Below, one piece after another: positions 35,098-43,238 of a stretch of 64,000 nt of DNA. The DNA comes from B30-G6 sp964633115. GTDB taxonomy: Bacteria > Desulfobacterota > Desulfobacteria > Desulfobacterales > B30-G6. How positions within the stretch are numbered: position 1 is the first letter of the stretch; every line of letters starts with the position of its first letter. Position numbers and translations under genes: made by a program. The DNA is taken from assembly GCA_964633115.1 (NCBI GenBank), contig CAZWEO010000003.1:50390-114389 (forward strand), read 5' to 3'. The notes beneath the pieces are model-generated. The model searched no databases. It saw only the letters and a program-made list of their open reading frames with translations, and was not told where the DNA came from.

Positions 35098-36444
35098 ATG
35101 GATACCAAACCCAACATAGCACAAAATCAAGCCCAGGAGATAGTAGGTGCCGTGCATGCACCGTTTGAATCGGTCCGGCCACCAAAGCAATCAGGCAAGC
35201 AGACATCGGTTGGGCCCGGATCTGTATATGCCAGCAACGATCAAGGGGTAATGCAATCTTTGGGACCGATCAAGGCCACACCGGTGCAGCAGCTCAAATC
35301 CATTGATGAGTTGTTGCAAAGGGATGCCCGCCGCCAGGACGACGGTTTTCCCAAAAAGATAAAGATCGGCAGGTTGATCCGCCCGTCACGGGGCGGTAAA
35401 GAGAAAATCGTGGTTGTACCCAACACGGTGGAAGAGAAGTTTTATCATGACAATCGACCCCAGAATTCGGCTGAAGAAAGGCGTGGCAGTGGCTCCGGGG
35501 AAGGTGAGGAAGGTGAGGTGATCGGTGAGGAACCCCAGGATATCGGTCAAGGACCGGGTCAGGGTGGGTCTGGTCAGGGTCAAGGGGAGAGCCACGAGAT
35601 CGAATCGAATGCTTATGATCTTGGTAAAATCTTGACCGAGAAATTTGAGTTGCCGAATTTGAAAGACAAGGGTAAAAAGGCCGCCTTAAAACGTTATGTT
35701 TATGACCTCACCGACCGGCATAAAGGCGGTGGGCAGATTCTGGATAAAAAAGCCACGCTGAAAAAAATCATCGACACCAACCTCAACCTAAACCATATCC
35801 CGGATGTCGATAAACTGGATCCGGCTGATTTGCTGGTTTCGCCGGCGGACATGATCTATCGCATTCTATCCAAAGAAAAAGAATATGAATCCCAGGCGAT
35901 GGTTTTTTTTGTGCGGGACTATTCCGGATCGATGACGGGCAAACCCACTGAAACCGTAGCTACACAACACGTATTCCTCTATAGCTGGCTGTTATATCAG
36001 TATGAGCACATGGTGGAAACGCGTTTCATCTTACATGATACCGAGGCCCAAGAGGTTGCAGATTTCTACACTTATTACAATTCCATGGTTGCGGGTGGCA
36101 CCAAAGTCGGTTCGGCCTTTAAGCTGGTCAATGAAATTGTGACATCTGAAAACCTGGCGCGTGACTATAATATCTATATTTTCTATGGCACCGATGGTGA
36201 TGATTGGGATAACGAAGGCAAGGAAACCATTCCAGAACTGCAGAAGCTTTTAGCAGTCTGCAATCGAATTGGCCTGACTGTAGTGAGTAATGCCAGTGGG
36301 AATTCAACTAAAACAACGGTTGAGAAGTATGTCCTGGCCAGCAATCTCCTGCGGGATCACCCCGATTTGATACGCTTGGATGCCATGACGATTGATGCCG
36401 ATGAAAACCGACTGATTGAAGGGATCAAAAGCCTGATATCATAA
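35098..36444 (+). CDS. yeaH: YeaH/YhbH-family (DUF444) von Willebrand A protein
   Basis: Partner protein of PrkA kinases, always encoded beside them, with a metal-binding vWA domain. 448 residues. The N-terminus is basic with IKIGRLIRPSRGGKEKIVVV; a Gly/Glu/Gln-rich linker (about residues 120-160) follows; the vWA domain has the MIDAS start DYSGSMTG and then ETRFILHDTEAQEVADFYTY and GGTKVGSAFKLV. TTG 35086 is an alternative start. The molecular role in the family is unsettled. Confidence 0.93.
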   Translation: MDTKPNIAQNQAQEIVGAVHAPFESVRPPKQSGKQTSVGPGSVYASNDQGVMQSLGPIKATPVQQLKSIDELLQRDARRQDDGFPKKIKIGRLIRPSRGGKEKIVVVPNTVEEKFYHDNRPQNSAEERRGSGSGEGEEGEVIGEEPQDIGQGPGQGGSGQGQGESHEIESNAYDLGKILTEKFELPNLKDKGKKAALKRYVYDLTDRHKGGGQILDKKATLKKIIDTNLNLNHIPDVDKLDPADLLVSPADMIYRILSKEKEYESQAMVFFVRDYSGSMTGKPTETVATQHVFLYSWLLYQYEHMVETRFILHDTEAQEVADFYTYYNSMVAGGTKVGSAFKLVNEIVTSENLARDYNIYIFYGTDGDDWDNEGKETIPELQKLLAVCNRIGLTVVSNASGNSTKTTVEKYVLASNLLRDHPDLIRLDAMTIDADENRLIEGIKSLIS

Positions 36445-36455
36445 AAAGATTTCTT

Positions 36456-38114
36456 ATGGAACTTATAAATCAACATACGAAACAGATCATGGAGGGTTGC
36501 AAAGAACGGGCCCGTCAGGCTGGATTATGCTTTCAGGACGAGAGCCTGGAATATATCGTTACCAACAAGGATCTTCTGGAATTGGGTCCTAAAAATATGA
36601 TTCCAACCTTGTATGATTATTGGGTCCATGACGTCGAAGTTCTCAAGGAACTAGGTAAATACGAACTGTATCCGCACAATCCTTATGAGACGGTCATCAA
36701 CACGCGACCACCCATTTCTTTTTATAATGATAATAATCCGGATTGGCTCAATGTCATGATATTTTATCATGTACTGGCCCACATCGATTTTTTTCAAAAC
36801 AACATGATGTACCGGCATACCTGGAACGAGGATTTCACTGGTCGCGCATTGTCCGATAAACGTTTTGTTGCCATGCTCCGTTCTGAAAAAGGGCGCTGGG
36901 TCGATTATGTCATCGAATTTGTACGTGGTATCGATAACCTGGTGGGATTTTATCCAGAACTTTCCGATTTGAGCCGAACTTCACAGACTCAAACCACAAA
37001 GCGGATTGATTACTATTTTGATGTATTTTTACAAGGCATAAAAAAAGTTAAACAACATGAATATTTAAAAGAAATAGAACGTTATAACCAAGTGCAGCAG
37101 CAATTTGATGAACTGGTAGCCGAATCCATATTCTTTTCCAAGGTAAGTCAACAATATCCTGAATTTGAAAGCCTGTATAAAAAGCATAACCAGAAGCATG
37201 CGAAAAGCAGCAAGGATTTAATCGAATATATTCAAAATCACTCGCCATTCTTAGCTCAGGATGAGAATAAGTGGATGCAATCCATTCTCCAGATTATTCG
37301 CAATACCTCGCTCTATTTTCAACCCCAAATTCGGACAAAAATTCTCAACGAAGGCTGGGCCAGCTACTGGCATGAAAAATTATTTCTGGAAGATGACCGC
37401 ATCAAGGGGCATGAAGTCGATTTCGCGCGTGTCAACGCCAAGGTGACAGCCCTACCGCGGGTGGGTTTAAATCCATATGCATTGGGGATGCGCCTATTTG
37501 GCCATGTTGAAAGTGGGGCCAACAAAGGCCGGCATTCATATGATTTTGAAAGACTCAGCAATGTCGAGGAACGTAAAAAATTTGATCAGCAAACCGGCAG
37601 CGGTCAAAAGGCAATTTTTGATGTCCGTGAAAATTACAGCGACTTCATGTTCATTAATACTTTTGTGGACCAGGATTTTGTTGATGCATACAAATTATTC
37701 GTGTCGGAAAAGCGCTTAAACGAGCATAAAGGTGTTTGGGAGTATACCATTAAAAGTAGGAAGACCCGCGACTACAAACAGATGCTTCTGGATACGCTCT
37801 ACCATCCGCCGTTAATCGAAATCAGATCCGAAAAAACCAACCCAGATTGCGTATATTTAGACCATCGTTTTGAAGGTAAACCATTGGTAAACGCGTTTAT
37901 CGCCAACACCATGCTGGGTATATCCTTCTTGTGGGGCGGGGCTGTAAAATTAGAAACAACCGAACTGGCCGAAAAACCGACCGCAACCCAAGCGCCCATC
38001 AGCTACCAGGGTCTCTATGGAATTCCACAACCGAAACCACCCAAGTCGGAGCCGCAGTACCAGCGTGTAGTTTATACGATGCAAGACAAAAAGCTATCCA
38101 AAGATATCCTATGA
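36456..38114 (+). CDS. spoVR: SpoVR/YcgB-family protein
   Basis: Third member of the conserved PrkA-YeaH-SpoVR set. In Bacillus SpoVR acts in cortex formation; in non-spore-formers the function is unknown but stress-linked. 552 residues with the family tracts PNDLYDYWVHD-type PTLYDYWVHDVEVLKELGKY, VMIFYHVLAHIDFFQNNMMY, KILNEGWASYWHEKLF and GLNPYALGMRLFGHVE. The conserved His and Glu residues in these could bind metal (inference). Its stop overlaps the next ATG (ATGA). Confidence 0.95.
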   Translation: MELINQHTKQIMEGCKERARQAGLCFQDESLEYIVTNKDLLELGPKNMIPTLYDYWVHDVEVLKELGKYELYPHNPYETVINTRPPISFYNDNNPDWLNVMIFYHVLAHIDFFQNNMMYRHTWNEDFTGRALSDKRFVAMLRSEKGRWVDYVIEFVRGIDNLVGFYPELSDLSRTSQTQTTKRIDYYFDVFLQGIKKVKQHEYLKEIERYNQVQQQFDELVAESIFFSKVSQQYPEFESLYKKHNQKHAKSSKDLIEYIQNHSPFLAQDENKWMQSILQIIRNTSLYFQPQIRTKILNEGWASYWHEKLFLEDDRIKGHEVDFARVNAKVTALPRVGLNPYALGMRLFGHVESGANKGRHSYDFERLSNVEERKKFDQQTGSGQKAIFDVRENYSDFMFINTFVDQDFVDAYKLFVSEKRLNEHKGVWEYTIKSRKTRDYKQMLLDTLYHPPLIEIRSEKTNPDCVYLDHRFEGKPLVNAFIANTMLGISFLWGGAVKLETTELAEKPTATQAPISYQGLYGIPQPKPPKSEPQYQRVVYTMQDKKLSKDIL

Positions 38115-40420
38115 ATTATTCAAATCCCATAAAGACATTTGATACGGCCATTTCCGATTTATATGTGAATATACAGGAACAAAAGCTGGGTTCGCCAATT
38201 TCCTTCAACGCGTTCATGAAATTTGCGGCCGAGAGACCCAACCAGGTATTTCGAAACATTTTTCAAATGTTTTACGATATGATCTATCAATATGTAGGCG
38301 CTGGCTATGACGAGTATCCCGGTGATCCCGAGTCGATTAACTATGTGTTCTATGATTGCAGTCCGCTGTTTGAGGAGGGTGCCGATCATCCTTTCTTTGC
38401 TGATCGATTGTTTGCCAACCGCTTGATCAATCACGTGGCTTCTTTTAAGCGGGGAATTCAACAAAACCGAATTTATATTTTTGAAGGACCCCATGGATGC
38501 GGGAAAAGCACTTTTCTAAATAACCTCCTAATGAAGTTTGAGCAATATACCAAATCGGATGCGGGCGCTGCCTATGAAACTGTCTGGCGACTGAACACCA
38601 AAGAGCTTGGCGCCTTCCCAGGACATGAGGCCGAAATTATTCTGGCCCAATTGCAGAGTCTGGTGGATCGGAAAGCATCCCGAGCTAAAGACCATGACTG
38701 TAGCAAGATCCTAGGTTTTGCCCAAAAAGAGCAACTGGAGATTCCCTGTCCCAGCCATGACAATCCGCTACTTTTGATTCCGAAAGTTTACCGGCGCGAG
38801 CTATTGGATGATTTGATTCAGGATGATGAATTCAAGGACCGGCTTTTCAACGAAAAGCAGTATGAGTGGGTATTTAAAAACAATGCCTGCACCATCTGCA
38901 CATCCCTGTACCAGACATTTCTGGACGCGTTCGAGTCCCCCGCTAAAGTCTTTGATATGGTTTTTGCCAGACGATATCAGTTCGACCGGCGGTTGGGCGC
39001 GGGTATCAGTGTTTTCAATCCAGGCGATAGAAGCGCCAAATCAAATGTCATGACCAATCAACTGCTTCAAAATCATTTAAACAGCTTGCTCAAGGACAGC
39101 AATAAGGTCAGATACATTTTCTCACGTTTTGCCAAAACCAATAACGGTATTTACGCGCTGATGGATATCAAGGCTCACAATAAGGAGCGTTTTGCAAACT
39201 TGCATGGAATCATCAGCGAGGGGGTTCATAAGGTGGAAGACATTGAAGAAAATGTCAACTCGCTGTTTCTGGCCTTGATGAATCCCGAAGACCAGGACAA
39301 CATCACCGGTACCCAATCATTTTCGGATCGGATTATCTATATAAAAATACCGTATGTGCTCGATTATAATACCGAAGCAAAAATATACAAAAACGTGTTC
39401 GGTGGCCGCATCGAAAATAGTTTTTTACCCCGAGTCCTTCAGAATTTTGCCAAGGTGATTATTTCGTCCAGGTTGAATATCAAATCGGACAGTTTGCTGG
39501 AGTGGATCGAAAAACCGGAAAAGTATGCCGTCTACTGTGACAAAAATCTACAGCTTTTAAAAATGGATATTTATGCCGGCCATATCCCCACCTGGTTGTC
39601 AGAGGAGGACCATAAACGGTTCACGGCCAAAAGGCGGCGCACCCTGATCGCCGAATCGGAGTTCGAGGGCGATCATGGTTTTTCAGGCAGAGATTCTATA
39701 AAAATTTTTAATGAGTTCTATTCGACCTATGCCGGACAGGAAAAATTGATAACCATGGAGATGGTTTGTCAATTTTTTAAGAAACAGAACGGTCAGTTGG
39801 CCAAATCATTGCCCGATGAATTCATGGATTCACTGGTCAAGTGTTACAATTATACTGTGCTGCAAGAGGTCAAGGAATCCCTTTACAATTATAATGAAGA
39901 TCGCATCTCCCGCGACATTCAAAATTATCTTTTTGCGATTAATTTTGAAACAGATACGGTGAAAGAATGCGTGTACACGGGTGAAGTGCTCGTCATTTCA
40001 GAAGACTACTACACCGATATCGAAATTAGGCTGCTGGGATCAGATTCTAATGCGGCCCAACGTAAAGCTTTCCGACGGGAAATGCAAAAACAGTACGCTT
40101 GCAAAACACTCACTCAGGAGATTCTAGTTGACGGCAAGACCCTCCAGGAAACCGAAGCCTTTAAAAGTTTACATGAGCGCTATGTCCATAATCTAAAGGA
40201 AAAGGTTATGGATCCCTTCCTGGAAAATGAGAACTTTCGCAGAGCCATCAAGGATTACGCCACCGAAGCATTCCGTACCTATGATCGACGCATCCGCGAA
40301 GAACTCGAATTTCTGATGCTAAACTTAAAAGATCGATATGGATATACCCAGAAGGGGGCCAAAGAAGTATGCATGTATGTGGTGGACAATGATTTGGCTA
40401 AAACGTTTGCAGCTAGTTAA
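38111..40420 (+). CDS. Second, divergent PrkA-like P-loop protein
   Basis: 769 residues. A P-loop (FEGPHGCGKSTFLNNLLMKF) lies near residue 125. A region around NNGIYALMDIKAHNKERFAN aligns by pattern with the Walker-B area of PrkA kinases but is much altered. Four Cys spread through residues 200-270 (for example NACTICTSLY) could bind metal. The C-terminal third is helical, with YNEDRISRDIQNYLFAINFE, resembling the PrkA C-domain. It overlaps spoVR by ATGA, so it belongs to the operon. It probably works with, or regulates, the first PrkA. An in-frame extension upstream to 37931 lies in spoVR and is rejected. Confidence 0.8.
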   Translation: MNYSNPIKTFDTAISDLYVNIQEQKLGSPISFNAFMKFAAERPNQVFRNIFQMFYDMIYQYVGAGYDEYPGDPESINYVFYDCSPLFEEGADHPFFADRLFANRLINHVASFKRGIQQNRIYIFEGPHGCGKSTFLNNLLMKFEQYTKSDAGAAYETVWRLNTKELGAFPGHEAEIILAQLQSLVDRKASRAKDHDCSKILGFAQKEQLEIPCPSHDNPLLLIPKVYRRELLDDLIQDDEFKDRLFNEKQYEWVFKNNACTICTSLYQTFLDAFESPAKVFDMVFARRYQFDRRLGAGISVFNPGDRSAKSNVMTNQLLQNHLNSLLKDSNKVRYIFSRFAKTNNGIYALMDIKAHNKERFANLHGIISEGVHKVEDIEENVNSLFLALMNPEDQDNITGTQSFSDRIIYIKIPYVLDYNTEAKIYKNVFGGRIENSFLPRVLQNFAKVIISSRLNIKSDSLLEWIEKPEKYAVYCDKNLQLLKMDIYAGHIPTWLSEEDHKRFTAKRRRTLIAESEFEGDHGFSGRDSIKIFNEFYSTYAGQEKLITMEMVCQFFKKQNGQLAKSLPDEFMDSLVKCYNYTVLQEVKESLYNYNEDRISRDIQNYLFAINFETDTVKECVYTGEVLVISEDYYTDIEIRLLGSDSNAAQRKAFRREMQKQYACKTLTQEILVDGKTLQETEAFKSLHERYVHNLKEKVMDPFLENENFRRAIKDYATEAFRTYDRRIREELEFLMLNLKDRYGYTQKGAKEVCMYVVDNDLAKTFAAS

Positions 40421-40466
40421 CTCAAATTTCTGGACCAAAGCCGCTTAGGTTGTTGGGCATAAACGC

Positions 40467-40539
40467 ATAGGAGCGACGATGCCTTTCGCCCTGCGGCGAA
40501 AGGTACGCGTTATCATAAAATCGTGGAACACGATTTTAT
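40467..40539 (+). repeat. Modular intergenic repeat, copy 2 (short form)
   Basis: Contains the GGAGCGACGAT module, the CCTTTCGC/GCGAAAGG hairpin (about 40482-40503) and the terminal ATAAAATCGTG/CACGATTTTAT stem (40515-40539, loop GAA). The final T-rich stem can act as terminator between the convergent genes on both sides. It supplies the stop codon of the response regulator gene. Confidence 0.8.
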
Positions 40540-40991
40540 TCACTGATACTTTCGATGGCGTCGATGAGGGAAGGGTCATTTAAAAGTTTGCGGGCAAATT
40601 TGATATACTTGGAAACGATGGCTCGAACAGCCAACTGCAAGCTATAGAGCTTGACTGGCTTTTCGAGTAAATAGGTAATGTCGGCAGCGATACACATATT
40701 AACGACATCGTCACTAGCTTGCCCTGTAATGATGATGGCATCTTCGTAAGCCATCTGATATTTATCGGCAATGGCGTCCAGGAAACTAAAACCGGTTTGT
40801 TTTCCCATAAAAACGTCTAAAACAAATATGGCCACTCGCATTTCCTGGTTCAAGCAAAACTCCCTGGCTTCATCAACATCGGTAAATGAGTGGATTTCAC
40901 CCCAGGTATAGAAAGTTTTAATGGCCATAGAAAGACTTTTGCAAACGATGGGATCGTCGTCGACGATGATGATGTCTAATCCTCTTACCAT
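40536..40991 (-). CDS. Single-domain response regulator
   Basis: A stand-alone receiver of 151 residues: acidic pair in IIIVDDDPIVC (residues 11-13), phospho-acceptor Asp59 in FVLDVFMG, Thr/Ser site in IITGQAS, and Lys111 in LLEKPVK. A short helical tail follows with no output domain. ATG 40991 follows GGGGG; an in-frame ATG at 41018 has no ribosome site. The gene is convergent with the PrkA operon and ends inside a repeat element. Partner unknown; the hybrid kinase at 30983 is one candidate (inference). Confidence 0.92.
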   Translation of the reverse strand: MVRGLDIIIVDDDPIVCKSLSMAIKTFYTWGEIHSFTDVDEAREFCLNQEMRVAIFVLDVFMGKQTGFSFLDAIADKYQMAYEDAIIITGQASDDVVNMCIAADITYLLEKPVKLYSLQLAVRAIVSKYIKFARKLLNDPSLIDAIESISE

Positions 40992-41220
40992 ATTACCCCC
41001 TATACGCGAAGATTCCACAACCCGGCAGTCCCATTTGCTGTAACACCGGGAGATATTTAAATTCGATCGAATATATCATAATCCCGTTTTGATGACAACA
41101 TACCATCATTCATTTTTCACTAAAGCTTTGTGCCAGGCATGCCGATAAAAGAGGCAGGAATGATGCCTTTGACTAAGGAAACGCCGCCCAACTTCGGGCC
41201 CAGAATAAGGTGGATAGTAT

Positions 41221-41526
41221 ATGCATACAGATTGGGTTTATCTAAATCTGGAACAACGGCCGATCACTACGAGTGTCAGGGTGTCAGAAGTATTTGGCGA
41301 ACTGCATTGCTCGGTCTTGGCAAAGATCGAGATGCTGGATTTTGCTTCTGAGTTTTTCCGACAAAATTTTAATGAAATACAATATTTTAATGAAGATTGG
41401 GAATTAAAAACAGCCTATGAAATGACCCGTGATGGATTTGGATTTATCAGCATAGGTTTTACGGGGAGAGAGGCGGCCGAATATAGCTCGGCCTTTATCG
41501 ATTCATTTGATAATTGTCGCAACTAG
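41221..41526 (+). CDS. Hypothetical small protein
   Basis: 101 residues. Predicted soluble; begins MHTDWVYLNLEQRPITTSVR and has VSEVFGELHCSVLAKIEMLD and the ending SSAFIDSFDNCRN. An AAGGTGGA site 6 nt ahead of the ATG supports translation. No family was recognised. It stands alone between a minus-strand response regulator and a minus-strand HD-GYP gene, so it is probably monocistronic. Confidence 0.6.
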   Translation: MHTDWVYLNLEQRPITTSVRVSEVFGELHCSVLAKIEMLDFASEFFRQNFNEIQYFNEDWELKTAYEMTRDGFGFISIGFTGREAAEYSSAFIDSFDNCRN

Positions 41527-41656
41527 CCCATATCCATAAGCGATGGTTCGGGTCAGCTTGTGCCCAGAGCGTGGCTCATCCTATGAACATAGTCAAAATC
41601 ACTACCGTTTTGAAATTCGAACCGTAAGCAGACAGTATTTTTGATTGAACCGAAAA

Positions 41657-41706
41657 TGTGAGTGTAGAATTTTTTGTATGCTGTGAGTGTAGAATTTTTT
41701 GTATGC
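41657..41706. repeat. 25-bp perfect tandem duplication
   Basis: TGTGAGTGTAGAATTTTTTG TATGC (25 nt) occurs twice head to tail, with the start of a third unit (TGTGA). It lies between convergent genes. No function is visible; the T-run in each unit could help end transcription of the + strand gene. Confidence 0.85.
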
Positions 41707-41756
41707 TGTGATACCGGATCTGTCAAACAGATATGCTATTTTGATCTCTGTTGTGA

Positions 41757-43238
41757 TTATATGATATAATTGGCCGGCTGGATGCCCAGGGCAGCAGGAT
41801 GTTGGGTCTTAATGATGTTCCATTTAAACTCACCGGTTTGGGTATCGCGATCGGTCAGATTGATTAGGTCGCCGTGTGTATATTGATTGTCTGGGCTGGG
41901 TAACAGCAGTTGGACCATCGGTCTGGACGGATCGTCATCATCCGGGCTGCGCACGGCCAGGCCCATTTCACCACTGTCCAATTGTAGCACAGTACCGATG
42001 GGGTAAACACCCAGCATATTAACAAACATTTTGAGTAATACCGGATCAAAATGCTTACCGGAATCAGCCAACATAATCCCAAGCGCCTTGTCCGGGCTCA
42101 TGGAAGTGGGACGGTAAATGCGTGGCGACGTAATGGCATCATAAACATCCACGATGGTCAAGATACGACCAAACAGGCTAATGGGCCGTTTCCGGTCCAG
42201 ATTGGGATAACCGGAATGATCGAAGCGGATGTGGTGTTCAAACGGCGAAACCAGCAAATGGACTTTGCGATACTTTTCGGTTTTTAATTTTAAAATAAGC
42301 AGGGCGCTGTTCATGGAGTGCTTTTTGATTTCCTCAAATTCGGCATCGTTGAGTTTACCGCGCTTATTAAGGATCTGCTTGGGAACCTCAATCTTACCCA
42401 GGTCGTGAAACAGCCCGCACAGACCCAGTTTTTCGAGAGTTTGCCGCTGCATGCCGATGCGTTTCCCCAACGCCATGGCTAGCAGCGCCACGTTGAGCGA
42501 GTGTGTATAGGTATAATCATCATACATCCGGATGGTGCTGAGGGCGAAAAAGGTGGTATCGTCTTCGGTGATGATATCAACCATGCGTTGCACCATGCGG
42601 AGCGATTTGCGAATACTTGCATCTTTATTGGTGAGTAGTTTATCGGCGACTTCCTTCACAGAGCTTAACGCAAAGTGATAGGTTTTTTTGGCGGCTTCTT
42701 TTTTACCCTGGGTTGCATCCCCAATTCCGATTCGGGTTAGCAGTGGTTCTTCCCGTCGTGTATGGTCGGATTCCTTAATCGCAATCAGCCAGTGGATGTC
42801 TTTTCTGGCTAACTCTTGTGTGAACCAATCATAAGGATTCGCTTGCTTGGCGCTCTGGTGGAGAAGCCGGACGAAGGTCGTAATTTCAGGGATGGTAATT
42901 GCTTCTAAATCGCTGTCAAAATGGAATCCATAAATTTGCCGCGTTTTGAGATATCTAAGGATTCGGTTAAAAAGTTGGGCATCTTTTCGATAGAGGGGTA
43001 CTTTCTGTTCCTGAAGATAAAAGCGTCCGTTATGAATTTGAAGCGAGACATGCCCACCACCATTGCCCGATTTTTGGATACTCTGCTGAAAGGTCTTTAC
43101 CGTACTTGCCACCAATTTGTTATTATCATCATATAGTTTGGCAATTTGGATTAACCTGGATAGTGCTCGCAGGATGTCGCCGGCGGGTTGTAACGTTTTT
43201 TTTGCGTTGCTATTGGCGGTTGGCGGTTTCATTCTCAT
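41757..43238 (-). CDS. HD-GYP domain phosphodiesterase
   Basis: Predicted c-di-GMP-hydrolysing HD-GYP protein of 493 residues. The N-terminal 200 residues have no recognised domain (helical, LSRLIQIAKLYDDNNKLVAS). The C-terminal HD-GYP domain shows YTHSLNVALLAMALGKRIGM, the metal pair FHDLGKIEVP and HHIRFDHSGYPNL, then FGRILTIVDVYDAITSPRIY. A short beta tail (TVLQLDSGEMGLAV) follows. Its start overlaps the upstream HEAT-repeat gene by 29 nt, so the two are probably co-expressed. Confidence 0.92.
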   Translation of the reverse strand: MRMKPPTANSNAKKTLQPAGDILRALSRLIQIAKLYDDNNKLVASTVKTFQQSIQKSGNGGGHVSLQIHNGRFYLQEQKVPLYRKDAQLFNRILRYLKTRQIYGFHFDSDLEAITIPEITTFVRLLHQSAKQANPYDWFTQELARKDIHWLIAIKESDHTRREEPLLTRIGIGDATQGKKEAAKKTYHFALSSVKEVADKLLTNKDASIRKSLRMVQRMVDIITEDDTTFFALSTIRMYDDYTYTHSLNVALLAMALGKRIGMQRQTLEKLGLCGLFHDLGKIEVPKQILNKRGKLNDAEFEEIKKHSMNSALLILKLKTEKYRKVHLLVSPFEHHIRFDHSGYPNLDRKRPISLFGRILTIVDVYDAITSPRIYRPTSMSPDKALGIMLADSGKHFDPVLLKMFVNMLGVYPIGTVLQLDSGEMGLAVRSPDDDDPSRPMVQLLLPSPDNQYTHGDLINLTDRDTQTGEFKWNIIKTQHPAALGIQPANYII

